Made by a program: the position numbers and the translations under genes
Shown here: piece after piece, positions 23,921 to 31,342 of the stretch
Layout of the letters: every line of letters begins with the position of its first letter
Numbering within the stretch: position 1 is the stretch's first letter
DNA from: a virus
Virus record (IMG/VR): IMGVR_UViG_3300010885_007370
Coordinates: 1-38,841 of that record
DNA length: 38,841 nucleotides
Strand: one strand, 5' to 3'
Notes under the pieces: generated by a model
The model's input: only the letters and a program-made list of their open reading frames with translations
The model's database searches: none
What the model was told of the DNA's origin: nothing

Positions 23921-24045
23921 TATTTCTTCCTTGGCTTGATGGTCTTGGGCTTCTTCATTTTAGTACCCAAGGGGATTCCGGTTAGCTTTGGAGCCTTTCC
24001 GGTAGAGGCGATTTGTTTGCCTTGATTGGAATTCATCATAGCCAT
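23920..24045 (-). CDS. Very small basic protein (41 aa)
   Basis: This gene was found by reading the gap: ATG at 24045 overlaps the stop of the 103-aa gene as TAATG, and its own stop overlaps the next ATG in the same way. The product begins MAMMNSNQGK, continues KAPKLTGIPLGTKMKKPK and ends PRKK. The second half is rich in Lys/Arg and Pro, with no hydrophobic segment. Coupled overlaps on both sides argue that it is real despite its size. It could be a DNA- or capsid-binding peptide; unknown. Confidence 0.65.
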   Translation of the reverse strand: MAMMNSNQGKQIASTGKAPKLTGIPLGTKMKKPKTIKPRKK

Positions 24046-24356
24046 TAGTGATCATCCCTTGAAGTCAGGCGAGCATGGCCATCAAGAAGGTTCTTCACAT
24101 CGCGGCCCAGCTCAGTGATGCGATCCAATACCATACCCATCTGGGTCATTAGGATAGCCACGCTGACCTTATGGTCCTCCATGGCCTTCATGCGAGATTC
24201 TATGTCCAGCATTTCTGAATTTAAATTCTCAATGCTTTTTTGAGCATCATTAATTTTTGCATTCGCGCTTGATAGCCAAAATAATCCACTTAACAAAGCT
24301 CCAAGGAAAACAACGATTCCTCCAATATTTCCTATGAATGTACCAATATCGGGCAT
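24045..24356 (-). CDS. Membrane protein with one TM segment and coiled coil (103 aa); holin-accessory candidate
   Basis: Residues about 8-28 (IGNIGGIVVFLGALLSGLFW) are a strong transmembrane segment near the N-terminus. They are followed by a charged helical, likely coiled-coil region (about 32-65) and a polar C-terminus ending in DDH. This shape fits single-pass holins, antiholins or other lysis accessory proteins. It directly follows the two-TM gene with a TAATG overlap, suggesting a functional pair. The endolysin and spanins are about 6 kb away in the same operon. The holin label is inferred from topology only. Confidence 0.55.
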   Translation of the reverse strand: MPDIGTFIGNIGGIVVFLGALLSGLFWLSSANAKINDAQKSIENLNSEMLDIESRMKAMEDHKVSVAILMTQMGMVLDRITELGRDVKNLLDGHARLTSRDDH

Positions 24357-24649
24357 TATTCTTTATCGCTATTTGGGGTTAAAATTGGCTGGATTTGGGC
24401 AGGTTCAGTTGGGGCCGTAACCCTAATTAGTGCCACAATTCCAGCTACTGAGGATGGAATATAAATAGAGAGCGATGTTAGCAGTGCAGACCAGATCGCC
24501 CAGCTTGCACCTTGCAGAAGAAGGCTACCAATTATAACTGCTGGAAAAATCGTGAGCGCATTTATAAACAAAAATGCTGCTAAATATCTCCCTATAGCAG
24601 GGGTTACATTATCAGCCCCGGACATTAGTCTTTGCATAAAATCGTTCAT
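24356..24649 (-). CDS. Small membrane protein with two TM segments (97 aa); holin candidate
   Basis: Two hydrophobic segments are visible: about residues 19-44 (RYLAAFLFINALTIFPAVII) and about 50-73 (WAIWSALLTSLSIYIPSSVA). The short polar ends would leave both on the same side, resembling class II holins. The start comes a few bases after the spike gene stop. No other convincing holin exists in the window, and the phage encodes an endolysin without a signal peptide, so one is expected. The pair with the following single-TM gene could be a holin and its partner. No sequence family is recognised. Confidence 0.55.
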   Translation of the reverse strand: MNDFMQRLMSGADNVTPAIGRYLAAFLFINALTIFPAVIIGSLLLQGASWAIWSALLTSLSIYIPSSVAGIVALIRVTAPTEPAQIQPILTPNSDKE

Positions 24650-24650
24650 A

Positions 24651-26813
24651 TTACACCGTCAAAGTTTTTAGCACGGAGTCGGACAGGCGTGTATTGTAGT
24701 AGGATAGTGATTGAATATGGGCCGACACATAGTTACCAGCCGCGCCTCGGTCATCGCCACCAATGTTTAACTGCGTAAGCCCAACTGGTAGCGCACCAGT
24801 GTTGCTTGTTGCTGAAGAACCATTGTTGCGGGAAGCAACAAGATTACTTACTGCATAGGCTGTGCCAATTTTGGTTGATGCACCAATCGTGCCAATGGAG
24901 TCTAGTCCGAGAGCGGCCTGTTCTGCTGAGCCTGAATAATAAACAGCTCGCTGAATGCCAGTGTCATTATCCAGATGTATAGAGTTCTGGATAATAGAAC
25001 CATTGGATGCAGACATATAAGTTGCAAATCCATTTGGTGAAGTCTCAGCAGAAAGGATAAATGTTCCGCTGCCCGGATTGAACCAATTCGTAAAGTTATT
25101 ATTAGCCATAGTCACAATATCAGCCGAACGAGTAACGGTTGCCGCAGCAGTGGGAATGTACGATGTTGCAAACCCACCAGCCTCTAGCTGAGCATTTGAT
25201 ACCGTACCAGTTACCGTAAGCGTTAATGCGCCAGCCGTGGCCGTAAAGGTAAGGCTTACGCGATTGGGAAATACCCCAGTTCCGGTTAGCGTTCCCGTTG
25301 CTGTGCCAGCAAAAACAATTGTTCCGGTCCCGTAGAATGAAAGCGTGTAGCTCTGGGCTGTAGTTGTAACAATTTGTGTGGATAGAGTTGCGCTGTTGAG
25401 CAGCAAATTTGTCCGCGCTTCTTCGATCAGCAAGCCCAATGGCGCTAATGTGACCGGATTGTAATCAAACCGTGGGCCATAATAGGCCGCAGAGGCTATA
25501 ACCGCGCTACCGCCATTATACACATATGGGTCCACAGTTCCACTATCGGACAGTTGTGCGCCCCAAAGATAAATGCCGGAAGTTCCATCGCCCTGATAGG
25601 AGTTTCCCGCGCCTGTAGTAAGCGCGCTAGATATGCGAATTTGTAAACCGGATGATGCGCTAGCCGTAGCTGTTGCTGTTATAGAGCAGCGATACCAGCC
25701 GTCACCCACAGCCGTAATTGATGATGTTATGGAACCAGCACCTACAGCAGTGACTCCATTCACAAGGTCAAATGCACCGACTAGCGTTGAACCAAATGAT
25801 GCAGTTGTCCATATCATTTGCATGTATCGCCTTTCGGCAGCTTTTGCATAGACGCTCAGCGTGTACCTCGTACCTATAATGTAGGCATTGGTTTGAGAAA
25901 CAAGGTGTCCAGAAAGGGCAGTATCTTCAATGATTTTATCTGCATTTGGAATTCCGTTTGGATTGATTGCCGCTTGTGGCGCGACTGAAGACCCTGTTTT
26001 TGCCCACCCGCCAGTATCAAACTCTTCCGTTCTGGCAAGTAAGTTTTTTACAGTGGTTCCGGTATAGCCTCGTGGGGCAGTTTCATAAGTTATAGCGCCA
26101 AATTGAGCGCCCCAAATGTATAGGCCATCTACACCATTGCCAGTAAAGGTAGGGCTATTGGCCTTTGCAAGGCGAATTTGCATATTGGCAGTGGCTGTAG
26201 AAGTAGCTGTTGCGCCAACACCAACTCGATACCAACCATCACCAACCAAACTGATGTTAGTCCAGAGCGGCGTCCCCGTGGTCGCCACAACCGAAACAGT
26301 TGAAATATCAAAAACAGCTTGAATTGTTCCAAATGCTGTACCGGAGTAAGTTAATGCAATTTGTGTAAGCTCTGCCGCTTTTACATATACAGAAAATGCA
26401 TAATTAACTGCATTTTGAGCCGATATGGTTTGGGTTACAGAGTGAACTGCTGTAGCGGTTGAATCACTTACTAGCTTATCTGCCGTAAATGTGCCGTCTG
26501 GCGCAGCAATTACGTTTGATGTAATTGTAGATAATACCTTGGCCCAACCTGAAGTTGTAACAGTAAAGCTTTCACTGTTAAGAAACATGTTGCTTGGCGC
26601 AAAGGTAAGCTTGCCAGTGCTATCAATCAGCGTGGCATTAGTGCCGCGAGAGAATGTAATGCGAGTATCAAGGCTGGTCGAGCTTAAAAAATTAAGGGCT
26701 AGACCTAATGATCCGCCTAGCCCTTGAGCAGTAATAGATGTGCCAATAGTAACCCCCCTGACCGTGGTCACGGAGGTTAATTCTTTTACACTCGTAAATA
26801 CTGAGATTGGCAT
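24651..26813 (-). CDS. Spike/fibre protein with tandem carbohydrate-binding-like domains (720 aa)
   Basis: Residues 50-70 (RITFSRGTNATLIDSTGKLT) and about 470-490 (FDYNPVTLAPLGLLIEEART) are two halves of a pattern common in phage spikes. Between them sit two parallel units, about 76-245 and 257-435. Each has a GWAK tryptophan (W90, W270), then YV/YAKAAE, GDGWYR and G(L/I)YLWGAQ-like segments, matching jelly-roll binding modules. The last 150 residues look like a concanavalin-like end. AAGAAGGG precedes the ATG. It probably binds host surface polysaccharide; no hydrolase motif is seen. Confidence 0.75.
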   Translation of the reverse strand: MPISVFTSVKELTSVTTVRGVTIGTSITAQGLGGSLGLALNFLSSTSLDTRITFSRGTNATLIDSTGKLTFAPSNMFLNSESFTVTTSGWAKVLSTITSNVIAAPDGTFTADKLVSDSTATAVHSVTQTISAQNAVNYAFSVYVKAAELTQIALTYSGTAFGTIQAVFDISTVSVVATTGTPLWTNISLVGDGWYRVGVGATATSTATANMQIRLAKANSPTFTGNGVDGLYIWGAQFGAITYETAPRGYTGTTVKNLLARTEEFDTGGWAKTGSSVAPQAAINPNGIPNADKIIEDTALSGHLVSQTNAYIIGTRYTLSVYAKAAERRYMQMIWTTASFGSTLVGAFDLVNGVTAVGAGSITSSITAVGDGWYRCSITATATASASSGLQIRISSALTTGAGNSYQGDGTSGIYLWGAQLSDSGTVDPYVYNGGSAVIASAAYYGPRFDYNPVTLAPLGLLIEEARTNLLLNSATLSTQIVTTTAQSYTLSFYGTGTIVFAGTATGTLTGTGVFPNRVSLTFTATAGALTLTVTGTVSNAQLEAGGFATSYIPTAAATVTRSADIVTMANNNFTNWFNPGSGTFILSAETSPNGFATYMSASNGSIIQNSIHLDNDTGIQRAVYYSGSAEQAALGLDSIGTIGASTKIGTAYAVSNLVASRNNGSSATSNTGALPVGLTQLNIGGDDRGAAGNYVSAHIQSLSYYNTRLSDSVLKTLTV

Positions 26814-26831
26814 ATTAAGCCCTTCTTAGGG

Positions 26832-27155
26832 TTAAATATTAACGCCGGACTGAATAAACTTGGTCACAACAGAACCGCTACCAGCCGAGCTTGTCACCCT
26901 AATTCCAGCAATTGGGAATGCATAATTCCCGTCTTGGCTGGAGGTTTGGTTGAAAACATAAACATGGTTGAACCATGTGGGACTGGCTACAGTGAGCGGG
27001 TCATCAAATGTGTGCTGGACAGAGTAGGTGATCGTGCCTGTAACCACGCACCCGAACCCGATATTAAACGGATTCAGGTGGCGGTCAGGGACGAACACAG
27101 TCGAGGAAATGGTCGAGCCGTTCGCTACAACCGTTAGTGCTACTGGCTTCCCCAT
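26832..27155 (-). CDS. Small beta-rich virion protein (107 aa)
   Basis: The 107-residue protein alternates strands (VALTVVANGSTISS, ITYSVQHTFDDPL, IAGIRVTSSAGSGSVVTKF), consistent with a small beta-sandwich capsid-decoration or neck protein. ATG 27155 follows GAGGGAG at good spacing. It lies between another beta-rich small protein and the spike gene. I recall similar short proteins in uncultured phage structural regions, but no function is known. There are no cysteines, signal peptide or membrane segment. Confidence 0.6.
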   Translation of the reverse strand: MGKPVALTVVANGSTISSTVFVPDRHLNPFNIGFGCVVTGTITYSVQHTFDDPLTVASPTWFNHVYVFNQTSSQDGNYAFPIAGIRVTSSAGSGSVVTKFIQSGVNI

Positions 27156-27178
27156 TGGGAACTCCCTCTAATTAGTTA

Positions 27179-27622
27179 TTAGGAATAAGTGCCAATGCCG
27201 ATTGTGGTCAGCGAGGCCGTAGTAGCGGAGGTGAAGGTGACAACAAAATCACGCCATGTGTTCTGCGCCACAGTCATTGTGCCGTTGAGCGTCCAACCAG
27301 TATTGGTCGTAACCGTCCAAGAGAATGCACCGGAGCTAGAATTAATAACTCGCAAGACATATGAGTCGGTATTACCAAAAGATTGGATAGTGGCAAGATC
27401 AGTAACAAGCGGTAGCGTCACGTTTGCGCCAGCGGCCAGTGTACCTGTCATATTAACAACGGCCAGTGTACAGTTTTGGTCAGCAGCACCAGCAACCGAT
27501 AGGGCGGTTAGGGTAGTAGCGGATGTTGCAGTATTGGCCACATAGCCAGCGTGAACAACAGGGCCACCAGTTTGAAAGCCGTTGGCCGAAATAACTGGCC
27601 CAGAAAAGTGCGATGCACCCAT
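27179..27622 (-). CDS. Beta-rich virion protein (147 aa)
   Basis: ATG 27622 is preferred over an in-frame upstream ATG at 27643. The reasons are that GGAAGGA lies about 9 bases before it and that the product then begins MGASHFSGPVISANGF, a recurrent start of phage structural proteins. The rest is Thr/Ala/Val-rich strands with SAGAANV/VTLP-like segments. It is the first gene after the hairpin-rich gap and terminator, so it probably heads a new transcript. The likely role is a head-surface or neck protein; not proven. Confidence 0.65.
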   Translation of the reverse strand: MGASHFSGPVISANGFQTGGPVVHAGYVANTATSATTLTALSVAGAADQNCTLAVVNMTGTLAAGANVTLPLVTDLATIQSFGNTDSYVLRVINSSSGAFSWTVTTNTGWTLNGTMTVAQNTWRDFVVTFTSATTASLTTIGIGTYS

Positions 27623-27645
27623 AATTTTAGTCCTTCCTAGCAAGT

Positions 27646-27697
27646 AAATCCATAGTCTGCGTAGGCGTCTAGAGGGGGTTCTCTAGTCTATGGATTT
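27646..27697. repeat. Nested inverted repeat (stem-loop) before the 147-aa gene
   Basis: AAATCCATAG (27646-27655) pairs perfectly with CTATGGATTT (27688-27697). Inside, CTAGAG (27669-27674) pairs with CTCTAG (27681-27686) around a 6-base loop, leaving a 13-base bulge on one side. On the minus strand it would lie in the leader of the 147-aa gene, about 24 bases before its ATG. It could be an RNA processing or regulatory structure, or a protein-binding site. Confidence 0.6.
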
Positions 27698-27718
27698 GGG
27701 TTAACCCCAAAAGAATAT

Positions 27719-27748
27719 GGCCCGGAGGAGCCATGCTCACTCCGGGCC
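27719..27748. repeat. GC-rich hairpin in the gap after the capsid genes
   Basis: GGCCCGGAG (27719-27727) pairs with CTCCGGGCC (27740-27748). The stem continues through GAGC/GCTC around a CAT loop with one bulged A. Neither side is followed by a clear T-run, so it is not a standard intrinsic terminator. It may act as a transcript-stability element or protein-binding site. Confidence 0.65.
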
Positions 27749-27834
27749 GGATGAGGAAGTTTTCAACTCATCAAAGCGACCAAGCGGCGCACACTATTAA
27801 TATCACCTATTGCATAGGGTGTTAATTGCACAAT

Positions 27835-27864
27835 AAAAAAGGGGAGAGCATTCCTGCCCTCCCC
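27835..27864 (-). terminator. Rho-independent terminator after the capsid operon segment
   Basis: On the minus strand GGGGAGGGC, a 6-base loop and GCTCTCCCC (27841-27864) form a stem with one wobble pair, followed by TTTTTT. It lies 26 bases after the stop of the 84-aa basic gene. The other strand also ends in T-rich sequence, so it could work both ways. Late transcripts from the capsid genes are probably reduced here, giving high capsid expression relative to later genes. Confidence 0.85.
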
Positions 27865-27889
27865 AATTATTTATTTATTTAATTTTAGC

Positions 27890-28144
27890 CTAACATTTCC
27901 AAGCTCTGAGGCTTTTATTAATGCGGCTATTTGGATCATTAGCGGTTTTAGCACTAGTGAGTTTCTTCTTCATGCCACCCATTCTGGCGCAGAAAGAATC
28001 CTTTCTTGATCCACCTTCGGGTTGCGGGGCCTTCAGACCGGGCTTCCCCGGATTGGCCTTGTTATATGAGGCGCGGCCCTTGGCGTTTAGTCCGCCTTTT
28101 GGGTTCTTGCCTTCTTTACGAGTCCAAGCTGGGGAAGTGGCCAT
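27890..28144 (-). CDS. Small basic conserved phage protein, DUF6321-like (84 aa)
   Basis: ATG 28144 follows AAGGAG at about 8 bases, with the Shine-Dalgarno overlapping the capsid gene stop. A longer in-frame start (28180) would lie inside the capsid gene and is less likely. The product starts MATSPAWTRKEGKNPKGGLN and has a SFCARMGGMKKKL segment before ending in WKC. This is a recognised small basic phage family, which I recall as DUF6321. Its high Lys/Arg/Gly content suggests contact with nucleic acid or capsid. Function unknown. Confidence 0.85.
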   Translation of the reverse strand: MATSPAWTRKEGKNPKGGLNAKGRASYNKANPGKPGLKAPQPEGGSRKDSFCARMGGMKKKLTSAKTANDPNSRINKSLRAWKC

Positions 28145-28155
28145 CAGTCTGCTCC

Positions 28156-29064
28156 TTAGGTAGCGGGGTTCGTGCCCCAAATGCCCAAGGGATCGGAAAC
28201 GCCGAAGCTATACCGTTCGCGGGCCTTGTAGAGGTAGTTGGTCGTCACGAAATCTTCTTCGTCAGAAGTCTTCATAGGCGAACGCTCGAAGTGCTTCAGA
28301 CCATCTGGCACATCCGTCTTGGCAAACCATGTATATGGACCAGTCAGGAAGTGGTTGACGGCATAGCCTTCTGGGATCGTGTTCATCGACACCATTGCGG
28401 AAATGTCATTATCCGAAGTGGTTGTGCGATAACGGCTCTTAACCAGACGCTCGGCAACAAACATGAGGTTAGGCGGAATGATCAGCTTCTGTGGCTTTGC
28501 AGCGATAAGCAGACCACGCTCGTCAACCCAAGCGGCGATCTGAATGGTCATGGCTTCAATAGAAGTCTCATTCAGGTCTACCGGAATAGCTGCTGCGTTG
28601 GAGTTGGTGAGGCCAGAGACGGTGGGGTGAGCAGTATTGAACAGCGTGACGCCATCACCAGTGTTGTAGGTGGTGAAGCCGTTGTTCAGGATAGTCGCAC
28701 CCTTAACGTCCTTGGTGTAGGCCATGGAGCGAGCCAGAGCCTTGGTATAGCGAGTGGAGAGCGAATCATACAGATTGTCTTCCATAGCTTCTTCCGTGAT
28801 GGAGAAGCCAAGGGCAACAGTTTCGTGAGTATAACGAGCGGTCCAGACTTCTTGGCCGTTATCGAACGAGACGGACGAACCTTCGTTCTTAGTACGGGCA
28901 AGACCGAAGCCAGACAACTTTTGCTCTTCTTCAAAAGCACGTTCCGAGGATTCAGTGTCGAAAATTTCAGCCCATTCTTGAGGATACCGATTATACTCAA
29001 GACCGAACAGAGCGTTCAGACCGGGAACCAGTTCCTTAAGGAGCTGTGCGCGTGAAATAGCCAT
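28156..29064 (-). CDS. Major capsid protein, HK97-fold, Mu gpT-like (302 aa)
   Basis: The 302-residue protein begins with a helical segment (QLLKELVPGLNALFGLEYNR), continues to EIFDTESSERAFEEE and contains a long helix with KDVKGATILNNGF. Later GLLIAAKPQKLIIPPNLMF and the C-terminal YSFGVSDPLGIW complete a pattern I associate with gpT-like HK97-fold major head proteins. A strong AAGGAG precedes the ATG. It follows the scaffold and decoration-like genes and precedes a terminator, as expected for a highly expressed capsid gene. No separate protease gene is visible; whether the N-terminus is cleaved is unknown. Confidence 0.85.
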   Translation of the reverse strand: MAISRAQLLKELVPGLNALFGLEYNRYPQEWAEIFDTESSERAFEEEQKLSGFGLARTKNEGSSVSFDNGQEVWTARYTHETVALGFSITEEAMEDNLYDSLSTRYTKALARSMAYTKDVKGATILNNGFTTYNTGDGVTLFNTAHPTVSGLTNSNAAAIPVDLNETSIEAMTIQIAAWVDERGLLIAAKPQKLIIPPNLMFVAERLVKSRYRTTTSDNDISAMVSMNTIPEGYAVNHFLTGPYTWFAKTDVPDGLKHFERSPMKTSDEEDFVTTNYLYKARERYSFGVSDPLGIWGTNPAT

Positions 29065-29077
29065 TGTTTAATTCTCC

Positions 29078-29932
29078 TTACAAGGCTTTACGGAAGTGAT
29101 GTGCGGCTTGCTGAGCAACCACATACACATCCACATAACCAACAGCGTTTACGTTGTCGGGGGTTTGGGCAATATCGACAACTTTATAGGGAGAGGTCGA
29201 GCTAGTAGCCGTACCGTTAGCCAAGGAAATCGTAGAATCCTTGGTCAAAAGGTTATAGGGGGTTGCTGGAATGGTCACGCCGAACGAAGTACCAACAGCG
29301 CCAAGGGCGTCGAAGTTAATTGTACCAGCTTGGATTTGGAAGACTGCATCTGGATCATCGACAACATAACCAATCATACCAGTGCTATTGACGCTACCGG
29401 GATAATATTGGTCCCACTGAGGTTGACCATTTTGAGCATTGGTATATTGAGCGCCAACAAGGACGCCAATGTACCTATCACCAAGGGAGTTGAAGCCGCC
29501 GTTCGTAGGCAGGGACAGATAACCCGCGCCGCCAACAACGACGGAAGTACCAGCAACCGTACCAGTGATGGTCGTGGCGGCAGGAACAACAAACGTGAAG
29601 ACCGTACCAGCCGCACCAGTTGCTAGAACCCAAGTACCATTGACGGCAGTAGCGCCAGTGATACCGGAAAGCGTGATGGGCATACCAGCATAAAGGGTCG
29701 TAACCGCAGACGCAAAGGTGAGCGTGACAGTCTGGCCGGAATATGTGACGGTACAAGCGTTACTGGTGGTGTAGGTAACTGGGGCGGTCAGGACAACGGG
29801 CGAACCGTTGGGAATAACGCCGGAATAGTTTTGACTGATACGATATTGATTGGTGGGTAGAGCGCCGCCAACATAGCGGTTGCCAATCATACGCACAGGC
29901 TTTAGCCCGTAGGGGGCTGAAGTGGTAGCCAT
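29078..29932 (-). CDS. Capsid-associated/decoration-like protein (284 aa) with inserted beta domain
   Basis: The opening APYGLKPVRMIGNRYVGGA and a later DRYIGVLVGAQYTN and GYVVDDPDAVFQIQAG are typical of a phage head protein that neighbours the capsid gene. Residues about 46-130 (VTYTTSNACTVTYSGQTVTL, GMPITLSGITGATAVNGTWV) look like an inserted FCCH-like beta domain, related in pattern to one in the gp10-like tail protein. GGAG precedes the ATG. It is likely a decoration or minor head protein; recognition is by pattern only. Confidence 0.7.
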   Translation of the reverse strand: MATTSAPYGLKPVRMIGNRYVGGALPTNQYRISQNYSGVIPNGSPVVLTAPVTYTTSNACTVTYSGQTVTLTFASAVTTLYAGMPITLSGITGATAVNGTWVLATGAAGTVFTFVVPAATTITGTVAGTSVVVGGAGYLSLPTNGGFNSLGDRYIGVLVGAQYTNAQNGQPQWDQYYPGSVNSTGMIGYVVDDPDAVFQIQAGTINFDALGAVGTSFGVTIPATPYNLLTKDSTISLANGTATSSTSPYKVVDIAQTPDNVNAVGYVDVYVVAQQAAHHFRKAL

Positions 29933-29967
29933 GATTTTCTCCTATTGAATGAAGGCGGCGCTAACCA

Positions 29968-30414
29968 TTAACGCAACCTTCCGTTAGTTACAGATGAATG
30001 TTCCCGATACAGAGGCATCCTCTTGTCTTCTTGACTGAATAGAGAGTTATTGATGCCATCCACTTGGGAATCGCTTTTTTGCTGATAATAATCTTGCATT
30101 TGCTTCCAGAGTTCTACTGGAATCTTAACAAGCACTAGACCGCCGAATTCGATCATATCGTCTCGGTGGCTATCACATTCGGCAGCTAGGTCTGGCATAT
30201 CCTTTGGCGTAACCATTTCCCAACCTTCACGGCGAGCCGCGCTCATGGAGCGAACGTCAACTTCACCTAGGGTGGACATACGGAGCCAGCGGAACTTCCA
30301 GCCGGGTACTTCTTGTGGCATTGGGAGTTGGTCTGCGGGTCGCCATTGGCGGGCGCGAGTATCGGTCTCCCTAACTTCAGTCTCGCGGGTGGTCTTTTCA
30401 GCGCGGGTATTCAT
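29968..30414 (-). CDS. Conserved phage head-region protein (148 aa)
   Basis: The charged N-terminus (Arg/Glu/Thr-rich, residues 1-28) is followed by a Trp-rich core (GWKFRWLRMSTLGEVDVRSM, then REGWEMVTPKD). Next is GGLVLVKIPVELWKQMQDYY and a polar end with KRMPLYREHSSVTNGRLR. I recall this layout from uncharacterised proteins found just upstream of phage capsid genes. The start lies in the end of the scaffold region (stop TAA, one base, ATG). It may be a head assembly factor or minor capsid protein; its function is unknown. Confidence 0.7.
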   Translation of the reverse strand: MNTRAEKTTRETEVRETDTRARQWRPADQLPMPQEVPGWKFRWLRMSTLGEVDVRSMSAARREGWEMVTPKDMPDLAAECDSHRDDMIEFGGLVLVKIPVELWKQMQDYYQQKSDSQVDGINNSLFSQEDKRMPLYREHSSVTNGRLR

Positions 30415-30415
30415 C

Positions 30416-31342
30416 TTACTTCTTGTCCTTCAGGAGTTGAGCCGCGTATTGTTGCGGAGTAATGCCAAGTCGCTTACACAACTTGATCTGGCTCTCCGAT
30501 AGCGTCACACTAGCGCGGGGGTTTTTTCCGGTTCCGCGATTGACCGGGGCCACACCAGCTTGGTTTGGCCTGTTTGGGGTTGTCCCAGAATTGTTTCTTC
30601 CGAAACGATCTTCTGGAAATTGTTGACGCATCATGGTGTCAACAAATTCGTAATATTCGTCAGTGCCCACTAGGTGCGGAACGGTCTGACGAACGTGAGC
30701 GTCGATGGCAAGGGCGCGTTCAGTCATTTCAGCATCCGTGTTTAGCCACGGATTTTCCTGAATAAACTTAGTCTGACGCCTCAACTCATCCGGGCTGATA
30801 GCAGCGTTCGGATTAGCTTGCTGCTGCGCTGGCTGAGCATATTGTTGATACGGGATTTCCTGAGGCGGTACATAATTCTCATACTGTACCTTTTCATTTT
30901 CAGCCCTGAACAAAGCCTTTTGGGCCTCGATCATCTTTCGCGTATCACCCTCAACCATAGCATCGGCATAATCTTGAGAGGCCTTCTCAACCTGAGCTTC
31001 AGCGGCTTGATATGCCTTAGCGACATAGCCTTGCTCATATTGATTAGACTTGCGATTCAGATTCTGCGCTGTTTCAAGAGCTTGGCGGGCAAAGGCTACA
31101 GCCTCGTCCCGTTCTCGAACGGCAGATTCCTTAGCGCGGCGTTCTGCGTGGAGCTTTGCAGTCTCCTTCGCAATACGCCGCCGTACCCGGTCGCTATACT
31201 CTTCTTCTGATTCAGTATCATCTGGATCATCTGAGGAATCATCTGGCGCGACATAACGGCCACGGTCTTTTTCTGGAGTATCATCCTCGACGGTAATGTC
31301 GAAGTCATACTCTTCTTCTTCCATATTGTGCGGCTGGGGCAT
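30416..31342 (-). CDS. Probable capsid scaffolding protein (308 aa)
   Basis: The N-terminal 50 residues are strongly acidic (EEEEYDFDITVEDDTPEKD, DDPDDTESEEE). A long charged helical, coiled-coil-like region follows (about 52-150), then a Gln/Pro-rich linker and a Gly/Asn/Arg-rich part. The basic helical end is QIKLCKRLGITPQQYAAQLL. Acidic front, coiled-coil middle and basic capsid-binding tail are the standard scaffold architecture. It lies between the GroES-like gene (TAATG overlap) and the capsid genes, the usual position. No protease motif is seen. The scaffold would guide procapsid assembly and then leave. Confidence 0.8.
   Translation of the reverse strand: MPQPHNMEEEEYDFDITVEDDTPEKDRGRYVAPDDSSDDPDDTESEEEYSDRVRRRIAKETAKLHAERRAKESAVRERDEAVAFARQALETAQNLNRKSNQYEQGYVAKAYQAAEAQVEKASQDYADAMVEGDTRKMIEAQKALFRAENEKVQYENYVPPQEIPYQQYAQPAQQQANPNAAISPDELRRQTKFIQENPWLNTDAEMTERALAIDAHVRQTVPHLVGTDEYYEFVDTMMRQQFPEDRFGRNNSGTTPNRPNQAGVAPVNRGTGKNPRASVTLSESQIKLCKRLGITPQQYAAQLLKDKK

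Noticed and set aside
28006-29055. 349-codon rightward open frame opposite the major capsid gene
   Set aside because: It is antisense to a clear capsid gene with strong Shine-Dalgarno, has no recognisable product, and arises from codon bias of the real gene.
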